Shown here piece by piece: positions 42,690 to 50,268 of a stretch of DNA of 64,000 nt. The stretch comes from Thiovibrio sp964588325 (GTDB lineage Bacteria; Desulfobacterota; Desulfobulbia; Desulfobulbales; Desulfurivibrionaceae): NCBI GenBank assembly GCA_964588325.1, contig CAZPOR010000005.1:62001-126000 (forward strand), read 5' to 3'. Made by a program: the position numbers and the translations under genes. Each line of letters opens with the position of its first letter. Position 1 is the first letter of the stretch. Below the pieces are notes generated by a model. The model had not been told where the DNA came from. It did not search any database and was given only the letters and a program-made list of their open reading frames with translations.

Positions 42690-43787
42690 ATGGGCAAGTC
42701 CGGTTTCAAAAAATTACAATTGCCATCCTTGCATATCCCTTTCCTCAAAAGGCAAACTCTCTCCATCGGTCTTGACATTGGCTCCCATGCCGTAAAGATC
42801 TGTGAACTGGCGGAAACGGGCAACGGCTATCAGCTCGTGGCCCTGGGCAGCGCTCTGCTCCCCCCCGACTCTCTTGAAGACGGCGCCTTGCAGGATCCGG
42901 CGGCCGTGGGCAAGGTCATCTCCTCTTTGATCCACAACTTGAAAATCAAAAACAAAAAAGTCGCCATCTCCATTTCTGGCTACTCCGTCATCGTCAAAAA
43001 AATAAATCTGGCGGTGATGACTGAAGAGGATCTTGAAAAACACATCGAATCAGAGGCTGAACAATACATCCCGTTTGATATTGAAGACGTGTACCTGGAT
43101 TTTCAGGATCTGAAAACAAACACCGCCACCGAGTCCCGCACGGATGTCATGCTGGTTGCCGCCAAACGGGACGTGGTCGACGGATATCTCAACATGCTTC
43201 GGGCAGTCGGCCTCCAGCCGGTGGTCGTTGACGTTGATGCCTTTGCTCTGGAAAACGCCTTTGAGGCAAATTTCGGCATGACGGACAATGTCGCCCTGGT
43301 GGATATCGGCGCCTCGAAAATGAACATCAACATCATCTCCCATGGCGCTTCAATTCTGGCCCGCGATGTTGTCCTGGGCAGCCGGCAGTTGACCGAGCAG
43401 ATTGAAAATCTTTTTGGCGTCGGTTTTGAAGAGGCCGAAGCCCTCAAGACCGGAGAGACTCACGCCAAGGAGAAGCGGGCGGAACTCGAAGTTTTGTTTG
43501 CGAACACCTGCAGTCAGTGGGTGACAGAGGTAAAACGCGCCATTGATTTTTATTATTCCAACCATCCGGACGAAACGATCTCGAAAATCGTCCTCAGCGG
43601 TGGCGGCGCAAAAATACAGGGCCTGACCGAATTCTTTGAAAAAGAAACGGACATCCCGGTTGAAATCTTCAATCCTTTCAAGCAAGCGGCGGTGGATAGC
43701 AGGATTATTGATCCTTCCTATCTGAAAAATATTGCTCCGGAAATGACCCTTGCTGCCGGTCTGGCAACAAGACCGGTGGAGGTGTAG
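42690..43787 (+). CDS. pilM: Type IV pilus assembly protein PilM
   Basis: Actin-like cytoplasmic ATPase fold that joins PilN to the pilus motor. About 365 aa: LSIGLDIGSHAVKICEL (phosphate-1 loop), DVEAFALENAF-type VVVDVDAFALENAF, NVALVDIGASKMN (phosphate-2), IVLSGGGAKIQGL (adenosine loop), and the closing MTLAAGLATRPVEV. An ATG at 42690 is used; a GTG at 42684 lies two codons upstream. First gene of pilMNOP, with overlaps or gaps under 20 nt. Confidence 0.95.
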   Translation: MGKSGFKKLQLPSLHIPFLKRQTLSIGLDIGSHAVKICELAETGNGYQLVALGSALLPPDSLEDGALQDPAAVGKVISSLIHNLKIKNKKVAISISGYSVIVKKINLAVMTEEDLEKHIESEAEQYIPFDIEDVYLDFQDLKTNTATESRTDVMLVAAKRDVVDGYLNMLRAVGLQPVVVDVDAFALENAFEANFGMTDNVALVDIGASKMNINIISHGASILARDVVLGSRQLTEQIENLFGVGFEEAEALKTGETHAKEKRAELEVLFANTCSQWVTEVKRAIDFYYSNHPDETISKIVLSGGGAKIQGLTEFFEKETDIPVEIFNPFKQAAVDSRIIDPSYLKNIAPEMTLAAGLATRPVEV

Positions 43788-43789
43788 CC

Positions 43790-44341
43790 ATGATCCGCAT
43801 CAACCTCCTGCCGATCAGGCAACTGAAAAAAAGAGCGCGTCTGAAAACAGAGCTTTTGGGATTTTCCGCCGTCCTCACCTTGGTGTTGCTCGTCCTCGTT
43901 GTCGGCTGGCTTGCCCTGGCGGGAAAGATTTCCAATCTGAAGGAGGACATGGTTGCGCTTGAGAAAAAAAAGCAGTCATACCAGCCCATTATAAAACAGA
44001 TCGAAACCCTGAAAAAAGAAAAACAACTGGTCGAGCAAAAACTGGATTCCATCAAAACACTTCAGGCCGGCGCCAAGGTTACGGTACGGGTCCTCGACGA
44101 AGTGGCCTCACGCACTCCGACAAGCCGCATGTGGTTGAACTCACTGCAACAATCCGCCGGACGCTTGCAGTTGCAAGGCATTGCCCTGGATAACGAAACC
44201 ATTGCTCAGTACATGCAACAGTTGGAAGCCTCGGAGTATTTTGAAAAAACAGAATTGACCAGTTCCGCTCAGACGGACGTTGCCAAGCAAAAACTGAAAT
44301 CCTTTGCTCTCACGATAAATGTTGTCGTACCGAACACTTAA
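43790..44341 (+). CDS. pilN: Type IV pilus assembly protein PilN
   Basis: Bitopic inner-membrane protein of the alignment complex. 183 aa: cytoplasmic MIRINLLPIRQLKK (the INLLP motif that binds PilM), one transmembrane helix (AVLTLVLLVLVVGWLALAG), a coiled coil (KEDMVALEKKKQSYQ...), and a ferredoxin-like periplasmic domain. Starts 2 nt after the pilM stop. Confidence 0.93.
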   Translation: MIRINLLPIRQLKKRARLKTELLGFSAVLTLVLLVLVVGWLALAGKISNLKEDMVALEKKKQSYQPIIKQIETLKKEKQLVEQKLDSIKTLQAGAKVTVRVLDEVASRTPTSRMWLNSLQQSAGRLQLQGIALDNETIAQYMQQLEASEYFEKTELTSSAQTDVAKQKLKSFALTINVVVPNT

Positions 44342-44361
44342 CACCTTTGGCGGGAGAAGCC

Positions 44362-45012
44362 ATGGCGCTTGACATACAAAAAATCCAGGCGAGTCTTGAG
44401 AAGTTTCTCGACAGCAAGGTGAGCCGACTTGAGATGAAGCAGAAAATGCTGATTGCCGGTGCGGCATGCATCCTGCCGTGCGTGGCCTTCTTTTTTCTCG
44501 CCTATTCCCCGAAAAATGCCGAAATTAAGAACCTTGAAACACAAAAGGCCGGAATCGAAGCGGAAATTCGTAAGGTTGAACAAATTGCCAGAGACCTTGA
44601 CAAACACAAGGCGGAAATGGCGGAAGTTGAAAAACAATTTGCCGAAGCATCCCTGCTGCTTCCCGACCAAAAAGAAATTCCTTCCCTCTTGGCCACCATT
44701 TCTGGGCAGGCCACCATTTCCGGCCTGGATGTTCTCTCCTTCAAACCGCTTGCGGAAAAACCGCAGCAATTTTACGCGGAAATTCCGGTGGATATCGCGG
44801 TGCAGGGCTCATATCACAATGTGGGTATTTTTCTTGACAAGATCAGCAAACTCCCGCGCGTTGTCTCCGTGAACAACATCAAGATGGACACCCCAAAGCA
44901 GATGGGCGGAGAAATGATCCTCAATTCAACCTTTCAGCTTGTCACCTATCGCTTTCTCGATCCCGCTGAAATTGAAGCAAGCGCAAAGAAAGATGTGAAA
45001 AAGAAGAAATAG
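44362..45012 (+). CDS. pilO: Type IV pilus assembly protein PilO
   Basis: Partner of PilN in the inner-membrane alignment complex. 216 aa: a transmembrane helix (MLIAGAACILPCVAFFFLA) near residue 35, a coiled coil (IEAEIRKVEQIARDLDKHKAEM), then the ferredoxin-like domain (PVDIAVQGSYHNVGIFLDKIS, RVVSVNNIKM). It ends in a Lys-rich tail. The ATG at 44362 has GGGAG upstream; an in-frame TTG at 44347 is possible. Confidence 0.93.
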   Translation: MALDIQKIQASLEKFLDSKVSRLEMKQKMLIAGAACILPCVAFFFLAYSPKNAEIKNLETQKAGIEAEIRKVEQIARDLDKHKAEMAEVEKQFAEASLLLPDQKEIPSLLATISGQATISGLDVLSFKPLAEKPQQFYAEIPVDIAVQGSYHNVGIFLDKISKLPRVVSVNNIKMDTPKQMGGEMILNSTFQLVTYRFLDPAEIEASAKKDVKKKK

Positions 45013-45062
45013 CAACAAGGGTGCGAGTGTTGGCAGTTACATTCGGCGAGAACCTCTTCCCC

Positions 45063-45590
45063 ATGACGAACAGCATGAACTCAAAAAATATTTTCCTTAC
45101 GGTTGCCATCATTGCAAGCGTGTACTGTGCGGGCGCGCGTAACCCAGCGTATGCCCAACCGGAATCCCTCCCTCCGGAAACAGCCGCCATGGATCCGGAC
45201 CACGCCTTGGAATCTGCCCTTGCCGGCGGGCAGGCGCTCCCCTTTATCTATAACCGGGAAAGGCCGGACCCATTTTTTCCTTTTCTCACCCAGGAAATTA
45301 TGAAGGCAGAGGCCAAGGCCAAGGCGGAACTGACGGGAACCCAAAAATATGAACCGGCCCAGTTAACTCTGGTCGCCATTGTTTCAGGAAAACGCGGATT
45401 ACTGGCCATGGTGCAGGACTCCTCCGGCATTGGCTATGTGCTCCGCAAGGGCACCAAAATAGGAGAAAATGGCGAAGTTGTACAAATAGCCCACGACAAG
45501 GTAATCATCGAACAGTCGCTGAAAACCGTGACCGGTGAACGCACATCCCGCAAAATTGAGATGACCTTAAGCAAAGAGGGAGAAAAATAA
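45063..45590 (+). CDS. pilP: Type IV pilus assembly protein PilP
   Basis: Periplasmic protein that links PilNO to the secretin. About 175 aa: an N-terminal hydrophobic export segment (IFLTVAIIASVYCAG), a disordered part, then the PilP beta-domain (QLTLVAIVSGKRGLLAMV, GYVLRKGTKIGENGEVVQI). A Cys in the export segment is not in a clean lipobox, so lipidation is uncertain. The GTG at 45021 is an alternative start. The stop overlaps the next ATG by one base (TAATG). Confidence 0.88.
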   Translation: MTNSMNSKNIFLTVAIIASVYCAGARNPAYAQPESLPPETAAMDPDHALESALAGGQALPFIYNRERPDPFFPFLTQEIMKAEAKAKAELTGTQKYEPAQLTLVAIVSGKRGLLAMVQDSSGIGYVLRKGTKIGENGEVVQIAHDKVIIEQSLKTVTGERTSRKIEMTLSKEGEK

Positions 45591-47716
45591 TGACACCCGT
45601 TATTACCCGCCTGAAATGTATCTCTGCCGGGCTGATGATATTCTGTTTTCTTGCGACCGGGACAACTTTTGCCCAAAAAACCGGTTCCCAGACAAAAGCA
45701 GCCTACACAATATCAGGCATCACCCTCGACCAGACCGCCGATGGCCTGCAACTGGTCGTCCAGGGCGGGACGCCACCCACCTACACCATGTACGAGCTCT
45801 TCGATCCCCTGCGGATCGTGCTTGACATTGCCGACGCCAAACTCCTTGATTCCACAGCAATTCCGGTAAATCTGCCGCAGGGCCCGGTACAGGAAATTAA
45901 AAATATCGCCTTGACCGATCAAGACCCGGCCATAGCCCGCCTGGAAATATACCTTGCGGACGATCCGGCCTATACCATCGAAAGAAAGGGGAACAATATT
46001 GTCGTCAGTTTTGCCAAGACAATGCCCTTGGCCGCTCACCTCGAACAGACGGCGACCGAACCGGAACAGCAGCCTGCACCCGCAGTCAGTCCGCAATCTC
46101 ATCCGGCATCAATGCTCCAGGACATTGAAATTGACACCACCAACCCGGCGGAAACCCGCGTCTTCATCAAAACCAACGGACCAGTCGCCGATTTCCAGAA
46201 GGCCCATCTTGTGAAGAGAGGCGCCCTGCCCGCCAGAATGTATATTGACATCGCCAATGTTGTGCTCCCCGGGAAAATGCTGCAGCACACGGTTGGAACG
46301 GCCTTGGGGAAAATCCGCGCGGCCCAGCGCAATTCCGCGGTTCGCATCGTTTTTGATTCCGGGCTGAAAGAGCTGTTCACCTATGAACTGGAAAATAGGC
46401 CCGACGGCTTGCTGGTAAAGATCGCCGAACCTTCCGCGCCCTTGGCCGCGCCCGTCGTTGCGGGCATCATGAAGCACAGTGCGCCGCCAAAAACAATCGA
46501 AGCTCGACAACCTGAAGCACAAATGCCTCCCGCACAGCCTGAGCCCGCTCCTTCCCTTTCCGTCGCAGAGCTTGCTCCTCCGGCGACTCCGGCAGCCTCC
46601 GCAGCCTCCGCGCCCGCGGCTCCTGCCCAGGAGGCCATTGCCCCGGAAATGATCGTTCCTAAGTTCACCAGCACAACAAAAGCCAAACCACAATCCGTTG
46701 CCGCCAAACCGTCTCCGGAAAACAAAACAGCCAAGGGAGCCGCTTCAGCTCCACCCCAGAAGGCCTCGGAGAAAACCGCCAAGGCGGACTCTTTTGCTTT
46801 CGCTGGATATGAAAAACAGAAAATCACCGTGGACTTCTTTAAAATTGATCTCCACAATGTGTTCCGGCTGTTCGGTGAAATAAGCGGCCAGAATATTGTT
46901 GTTGATGAAGGGGTCAGTGGCACACTGACTCTCGCGCTCAACGATATCCCCTGGGATTTTGCCTTGGACATCATCCTCAATCTCAAGGAATTGCAAAAAG
47001 AGGAGCGGTTCAACACCATTGTCATCTCGCCCAAGACCAAACAATTCCAATGGCCTAAAGCCGCCACTGAAGCAGTTTCCATCAAAGGGGGAGAAAAGAT
47101 TGAGGCCATCTCGGTTAAGCAGCGCCTCGAGACACCCAAAGGGGTTGTCGAAGCGAAAACCCTCATTCAGCAAGCCACTGCCGCCGAAAAAAACGGCCAA
47201 CCCGAAAAGGCCTTGTCTCTGTACGAATCAGCCTTCGCCAACTGGCCTGAAAATGCCCAACTGGCAAGCCGCATCGCCTCGCTCTGCCTTACCCAGCTCG
47301 GATTGAATGCCAAGGCCGTGCACTATGCCAAGGCAACACTGACCCTTGAGCCAGCCAACGCGGAGGCAGCCCTGCAGGCGGCCATAGGCTCCGCCAACAT
47401 GAAAAAAACCGAAGCGGCAAAAACATATTTTGACTTGGCCATCAGCGGCGATACGCCCTCAAGCGAAGCGCTGATCAGTTACGCTTCCTTTGCCGAAGAA
47501 TACCAGAGTTACAATGGCGCTCTGGCCCTGCTGGACAGGCATGAAGCCCTGTTCGGCGACACCCTTGACACCCTGGTGGCCAAGGCCCGCATTCTTGACA
47601 AACTAGGACATTCCGCCCAAGCGGCGGCGGCATACAATGCTGTCCTGCTTTCCGGTTATGCGGTGCCGGAAGACTTGCGCCAGTTCATCAAAGGAAGAGT
47701 TGCCGCGGCAAATTAG
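45590..47716 (+). CDS. AMIN/STN/TPR periplasmic protein (detached PilQ N-terminal part)
   Basis: 708-aa exported protein (signal peptide about 1-28, ending FAQK). Two AMIN-like beta domains (about 40-145 and 180-285), which in PilQ bind peptidoglycan. A long Pro/Ala linker (about 290-400) follows, then an STN/N0 domain (KITVDFFKIDLHNVFRLFGE, QNIVVDEGVSGTLTL, about 410-490), and TPR repeats (LIQQATAAEKNGQPEKALSLY onward) to the end. There is no secretin channel domain. It lies exactly where pilQ is expected, and the secretin follows as a separate gene. The combination looks like a PilQ N-terminal half joined to an MshN-like TPR part; its function as peptidoglycan anchor or secretin partner is inferred. 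Confidence 0.82.
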   Translation: MTPVITRLKCISAGLMIFCFLATGTTFAQKTGSQTKAAYTISGITLDQTADGLQLVVQGGTPPTYTMYELFDPLRIVLDIADAKLLDSTAIPVNLPQGPVQEIKNIALTDQDPAIARLEIYLADDPAYTIERKGNNIVVSFAKTMPLAAHLEQTATEPEQQPAPAVSPQSHPASMLQDIEIDTTNPAETRVFIKTNGPVADFQKAHLVKRGALPARMYIDIANVVLPGKMLQHTVGTALGKIRAAQRNSAVRIVFDSGLKELFTYELENRPDGLLVKIAEPSAPLAAPVVAGIMKHSAPPKTIEARQPEAQMPPAQPEPAPSLSVAELAPPATPAASAASAPAAPAQEAIAPEMIVPKFTSTTKAKPQSVAAKPSPENKTAKGAASAPPQKASEKTAKADSFAFAGYEKQKITVDFFKIDLHNVFRLFGEISGQNIVVDEGVSGTLTLALNDIPWDFALDIILNLKELQKEERFNTIVISPKTKQFQWPKAATEAVSIKGGEKIEAISVKQRLETPKGVVEAKTLIQQATAAEKNGQPEKALSLYESAFANWPENAQLASRIASLCLTQLGLNAKAVHYAKATLTLEPANAEAALQAAIGSANMKKTEAAKTYFDLAISGDTPSSEALISYASFAEEYQSYNGALALLDRHEALFGDTLDTLVAKARILDKLGHSAQAAAAYNAVLLSGYAVPEDLRQFIKGRVAAAN

Positions 47717-47867
47717 GACTCCGGTTGATGTGATGGATTCGCACACGGAAATTATGACACAGGTCCTTAACATGATTCAAAAAGTTACAGAGCGGCCACT
47801 GTTGCAAACGCGTTTTTTGCGATTCAACACATTTCTTTCACCTCTAAAAAGTAGAAAGACTGCCATT

Positions 47868-49535
47868 ATGAAAAAGAAAACTCGAAATGCTGTCGCCTTG
47901 TTTGTCAGTGCAGCGATCTCCCTGCTGCTCATTTCCGCTTGCGCACCTGCCGCAAAAACCGAGGCAACGCACGATCCGCTGGCGGCAAAAACGTCTATCG
48001 CGGGGAAACAGGCTAAAACCCTGGAAGCCGGCCAGTTGCCGGTCCGTTACCAAAATCCGACGTATATGCTGGGAGAAACTTCTACCCAGAATATTGGAAC
48101 CGGGGGAGCGGAAGGGCTTACCATCCCGGTTGGCGCCGATATTTCCTCCAATACCGGTCCGGTGGCATTGCGGGACATCATGAAACGGTTGGCAGCCCTG
48201 AAGGGCATGAATATCAGTTGGGCCAGCGATGTTGACCAGATGGCCATGGTGGATGTCGATATCCGGGCCGAGGATGATTTTTTCAGGTCACTGGAAAATA
48301 TCCTCAGGCAAAAGGATTATTTTCACGAAGTTCAGGGCAACACCATTGTGGTCAAATACCGGGAAACCCGGAAGTTCCATGTGGCCATGCCGTTTTTGAA
48401 ATCCTCTTATAACACAGGGGTTGGCGGCGATGTGCTTGGAGGCGGCACAACAACAAGTGGCCTGAAAGGCAATATCCAGTTGACGAGCGAGAAGAACGAT
48501 TTTGATATCTGGGCCAACATCAGCAAAAACCTCGACCAGATGCTGGACATCTGGGAAGAAACGGTCACTTCCCCCACCGAAGTTGCTTCTGCCGCAGGTG
48601 CCGCGCCTCAAACCACGACGCCCCCAAAACAGCCAACTACGACAACCAAACGTAATGTTCAGGAAGGGAAAGGATATTACAGCATTGACAAGCCCATCGG
48701 ATTGATCACCGTGACCGCCCCGAGGCCTCTCGTCGAGAAGATTGCCGTCTATCTTGACAATCTTAAAACGGAACTCTATCGCCAAATCTCCATTGAAGCG
48801 AAAATCGTCGAGGTTTCTATCGATAACACCGAAAGCCGGGGCATCGACTGGACCAATTTTCTGTCCGGTAAAAATGTCGATTTCACCCTTTTTGGCCCCA
48901 ATGGCATCATCTACGATGCCGAGACAGCCAACCGCGGCGGCCGGGTCGTGAGCAAGGTCGCTCTTGCCGCTGGCGCCAATCCATTCTCCCTTGCCCTGAA
49001 CTTTCTCGATACCCAGGGCAATACTTCTGTGCTGGCGAATCCAAAACTGAGCATAATGAACGGCCAGCCGGGTCTCATCACCGCAGGCGACAGTGTCAAA
49101 TATATCGACAAGATTGAGTCCAGAGTTGATGGCACCACAGGCGCGGTAACCTATACCATTACCACGGCCACGCTCATGTCCGGGATTGGCTTGTCGGTCA
49201 TCGGCACCATCATGGAAAATGACGAGATCATCCTCACCCTGACTCCGGTTACTTCAAAGCTCGATGGTGACGTGGTTGCTTATGAAACCATTGGGGGGGA
49301 TAACAAAATCGGGGTTCCCAGGATTAAGCTGCGGGAAATGAACACCACCGTACGCATTAAAAGCGGACAGGTAGTGGTCGTTGGCGGCCTTATTGACAAT
49401 GCCGAAACCAGCGATGGCAGCAACAAGGTCCCCTTCTTGGGCGATATCCCGATCATCGGCAATCTCTTCTCCCACTCCGCCAAATCCACCAAAAAAAGCG
49501 AGCTGGTCATCATGCTCCAGCCCAAAATTCTTTGA
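47868..49535 (+). CDS. Lipoprotein secretin of MshL/PilQ type
   Basis: Outer-membrane secretin for the pilus, 555 aa. Signal peptide with lipobox LISAC, so Cys25 is probably lipidated. An STN/N0 domain (VALRDIMKRLAALKGMNISW, about 85-160) follows, then an N1-like region with Thr-rich linker, and the secretin domain (IEAKIVEVSIDN near 310; VLANPKLSIMNGQPGLI; closing VVVVGGLIDNAE and KVPFLGDIPIIGNLF). It lacks AMIN domains and resembles MshL more than standard PilQ. 151 nt separate it from the AMIN/TPR gene and may hold a second promoter. Confidence 0.9.
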   Translation: MKKKTRNAVALFVSAAISLLLISACAPAAKTEATHDPLAAKTSIAGKQAKTLEAGQLPVRYQNPTYMLGETSTQNIGTGGAEGLTIPVGADISSNTGPVALRDIMKRLAALKGMNISWASDVDQMAMVDVDIRAEDDFFRSLENILRQKDYFHEVQGNTIVVKYRETRKFHVAMPFLKSSYNTGVGGDVLGGGTTTSGLKGNIQLTSEKNDFDIWANISKNLDQMLDIWEETVTSPTEVASAAGAAPQTTTPPKQPTTTTKRNVQEGKGYYSIDKPIGLITVTAPRPLVEKIAVYLDNLKTELYRQISIEAKIVEVSIDNTESRGIDWTNFLSGKNVDFTLFGPNGIIYDAETANRGGRVVSKVALAAGANPFSLALNFLDTQGNTSVLANPKLSIMNGQPGLITAGDSVKYIDKIESRVDGTTGAVTYTITTATLMSGIGLSVIGTIMENDEIILTLTPVTSKLDGDVVAYETIGGDNKIGVPRIKLREMNTTVRIKSGQVVVVGGLIDNAETSDGSNKVPFLGDIPIIGNLFSHSAKSTKKSELVIMLQPKIL

Positions 49536-49560
49536 TTTTCAATCGTCCTTTGCTCCACAA

Positions 49561-49590
49561 AAAAAGCCCGGCAACCGCCGGGCTTTTTTT
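49561..49590. terminator. Bidirectional intrinsic terminator
   Basis: AAAAAGCCCGGC, loop AACC, GCCGGGCTTTTTTT. It ends the pilus operon and the convergent secB transcript. Confidence 0.92.
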
Positions 49591-49611
49591 ACTCCTCAAC
49601 TTCCAAAACGT

Positions 49612-50088
49612 CTACTGCTGTTCCGCCGCCTTCTGCCTTTTTGAATTTTCATACAGGGCATGAAAATTGATCGGCTCCATGAGGAAGGGAATAAACCCGC
49701 CGTCCACCGAAACCTGGCTGATTATCTGCCGGGTAAACGGAAAGAGCAGAGCCGCGCATTCCACCGACAACACCGGCTGCATATGCTCCTCGGGAATGTT
49801 TTTCAGCAAGAACACCCCGGCATGCTCGACTTCGATGATAAAAAGGGTTTTCTCGGTCTGGCTGTTGGTCACCTTGGCGGTGATGGACAGGGTAACCTCA
49901 TAATGGTCTTCCGTCTCCAGCTTCCGGTGCTTCAACCCCAGGTTTACATCCACCTTGGGTTCGCCTTTGGCCAGAAAAACATCCGGAGCCTCGGGGTTTT
50001 CAAAGGATAAATCCTTGAGGTACATCTTCTGCAACCGGAAAATAGGTGGTTGCGGGGCTTGAGCGTCCTCTTTATTCTCTTCCGCCAT
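49612..50088 (-). CDS. secB: Protein-export chaperone SecB
   Basis: Cytosolic chaperone that keeps preproteins unfolded and hands them to SecA. About 158 aa with FRLQKMYLKDLSFENPEAP at the start (the SecB signature strand), DHYEVTLSITAKV, and the conserved LFPFTRQIISQVSVDGGF near the C terminus. The ATG at 50088 has AAGGA upstream. SecB outside Alpha/Beta/Gammaproteobacteria is less common but known. Confidence 0.92.
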   Translation of the reverse strand: MAEENKEDAQAPQPPIFRLQKMYLKDLSFENPEAPDVFLAKGEPKVDVNLGLKHRKLETEDHYEVTLSITAKVTNSQTEKTLFIIEVEHAGVFLLKNIPEEHMQPVLSVECAALLFPFTRQIISQVSVDGGFIPFLMEPINFHALYENSKRQKAAEQQ

Positions 50089-50268
50089 GATTCGCAATTC
50101 CTTGTCTGAGTTTCTCTATGGCAAGCGCCATGGTTCAACCTGCTTACTGTACCGCACTCCATTCTTTATAATGAAATATGCCGAAACTTCAACGGGTCTT
50201 TTCAATTTTCCGCCGAATCGCCGGACCCTCCCTCCGGTAATTGGGTTGAGGATTCGCGCATTACTCGC

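Noticed and set aside
45590..49535. Frameshifted single pilQ gene
   Set aside because: The secretin gene has its own start, signal peptide and lipobox and a second STN domain; 151 nt of non-coding sequence separate the two.
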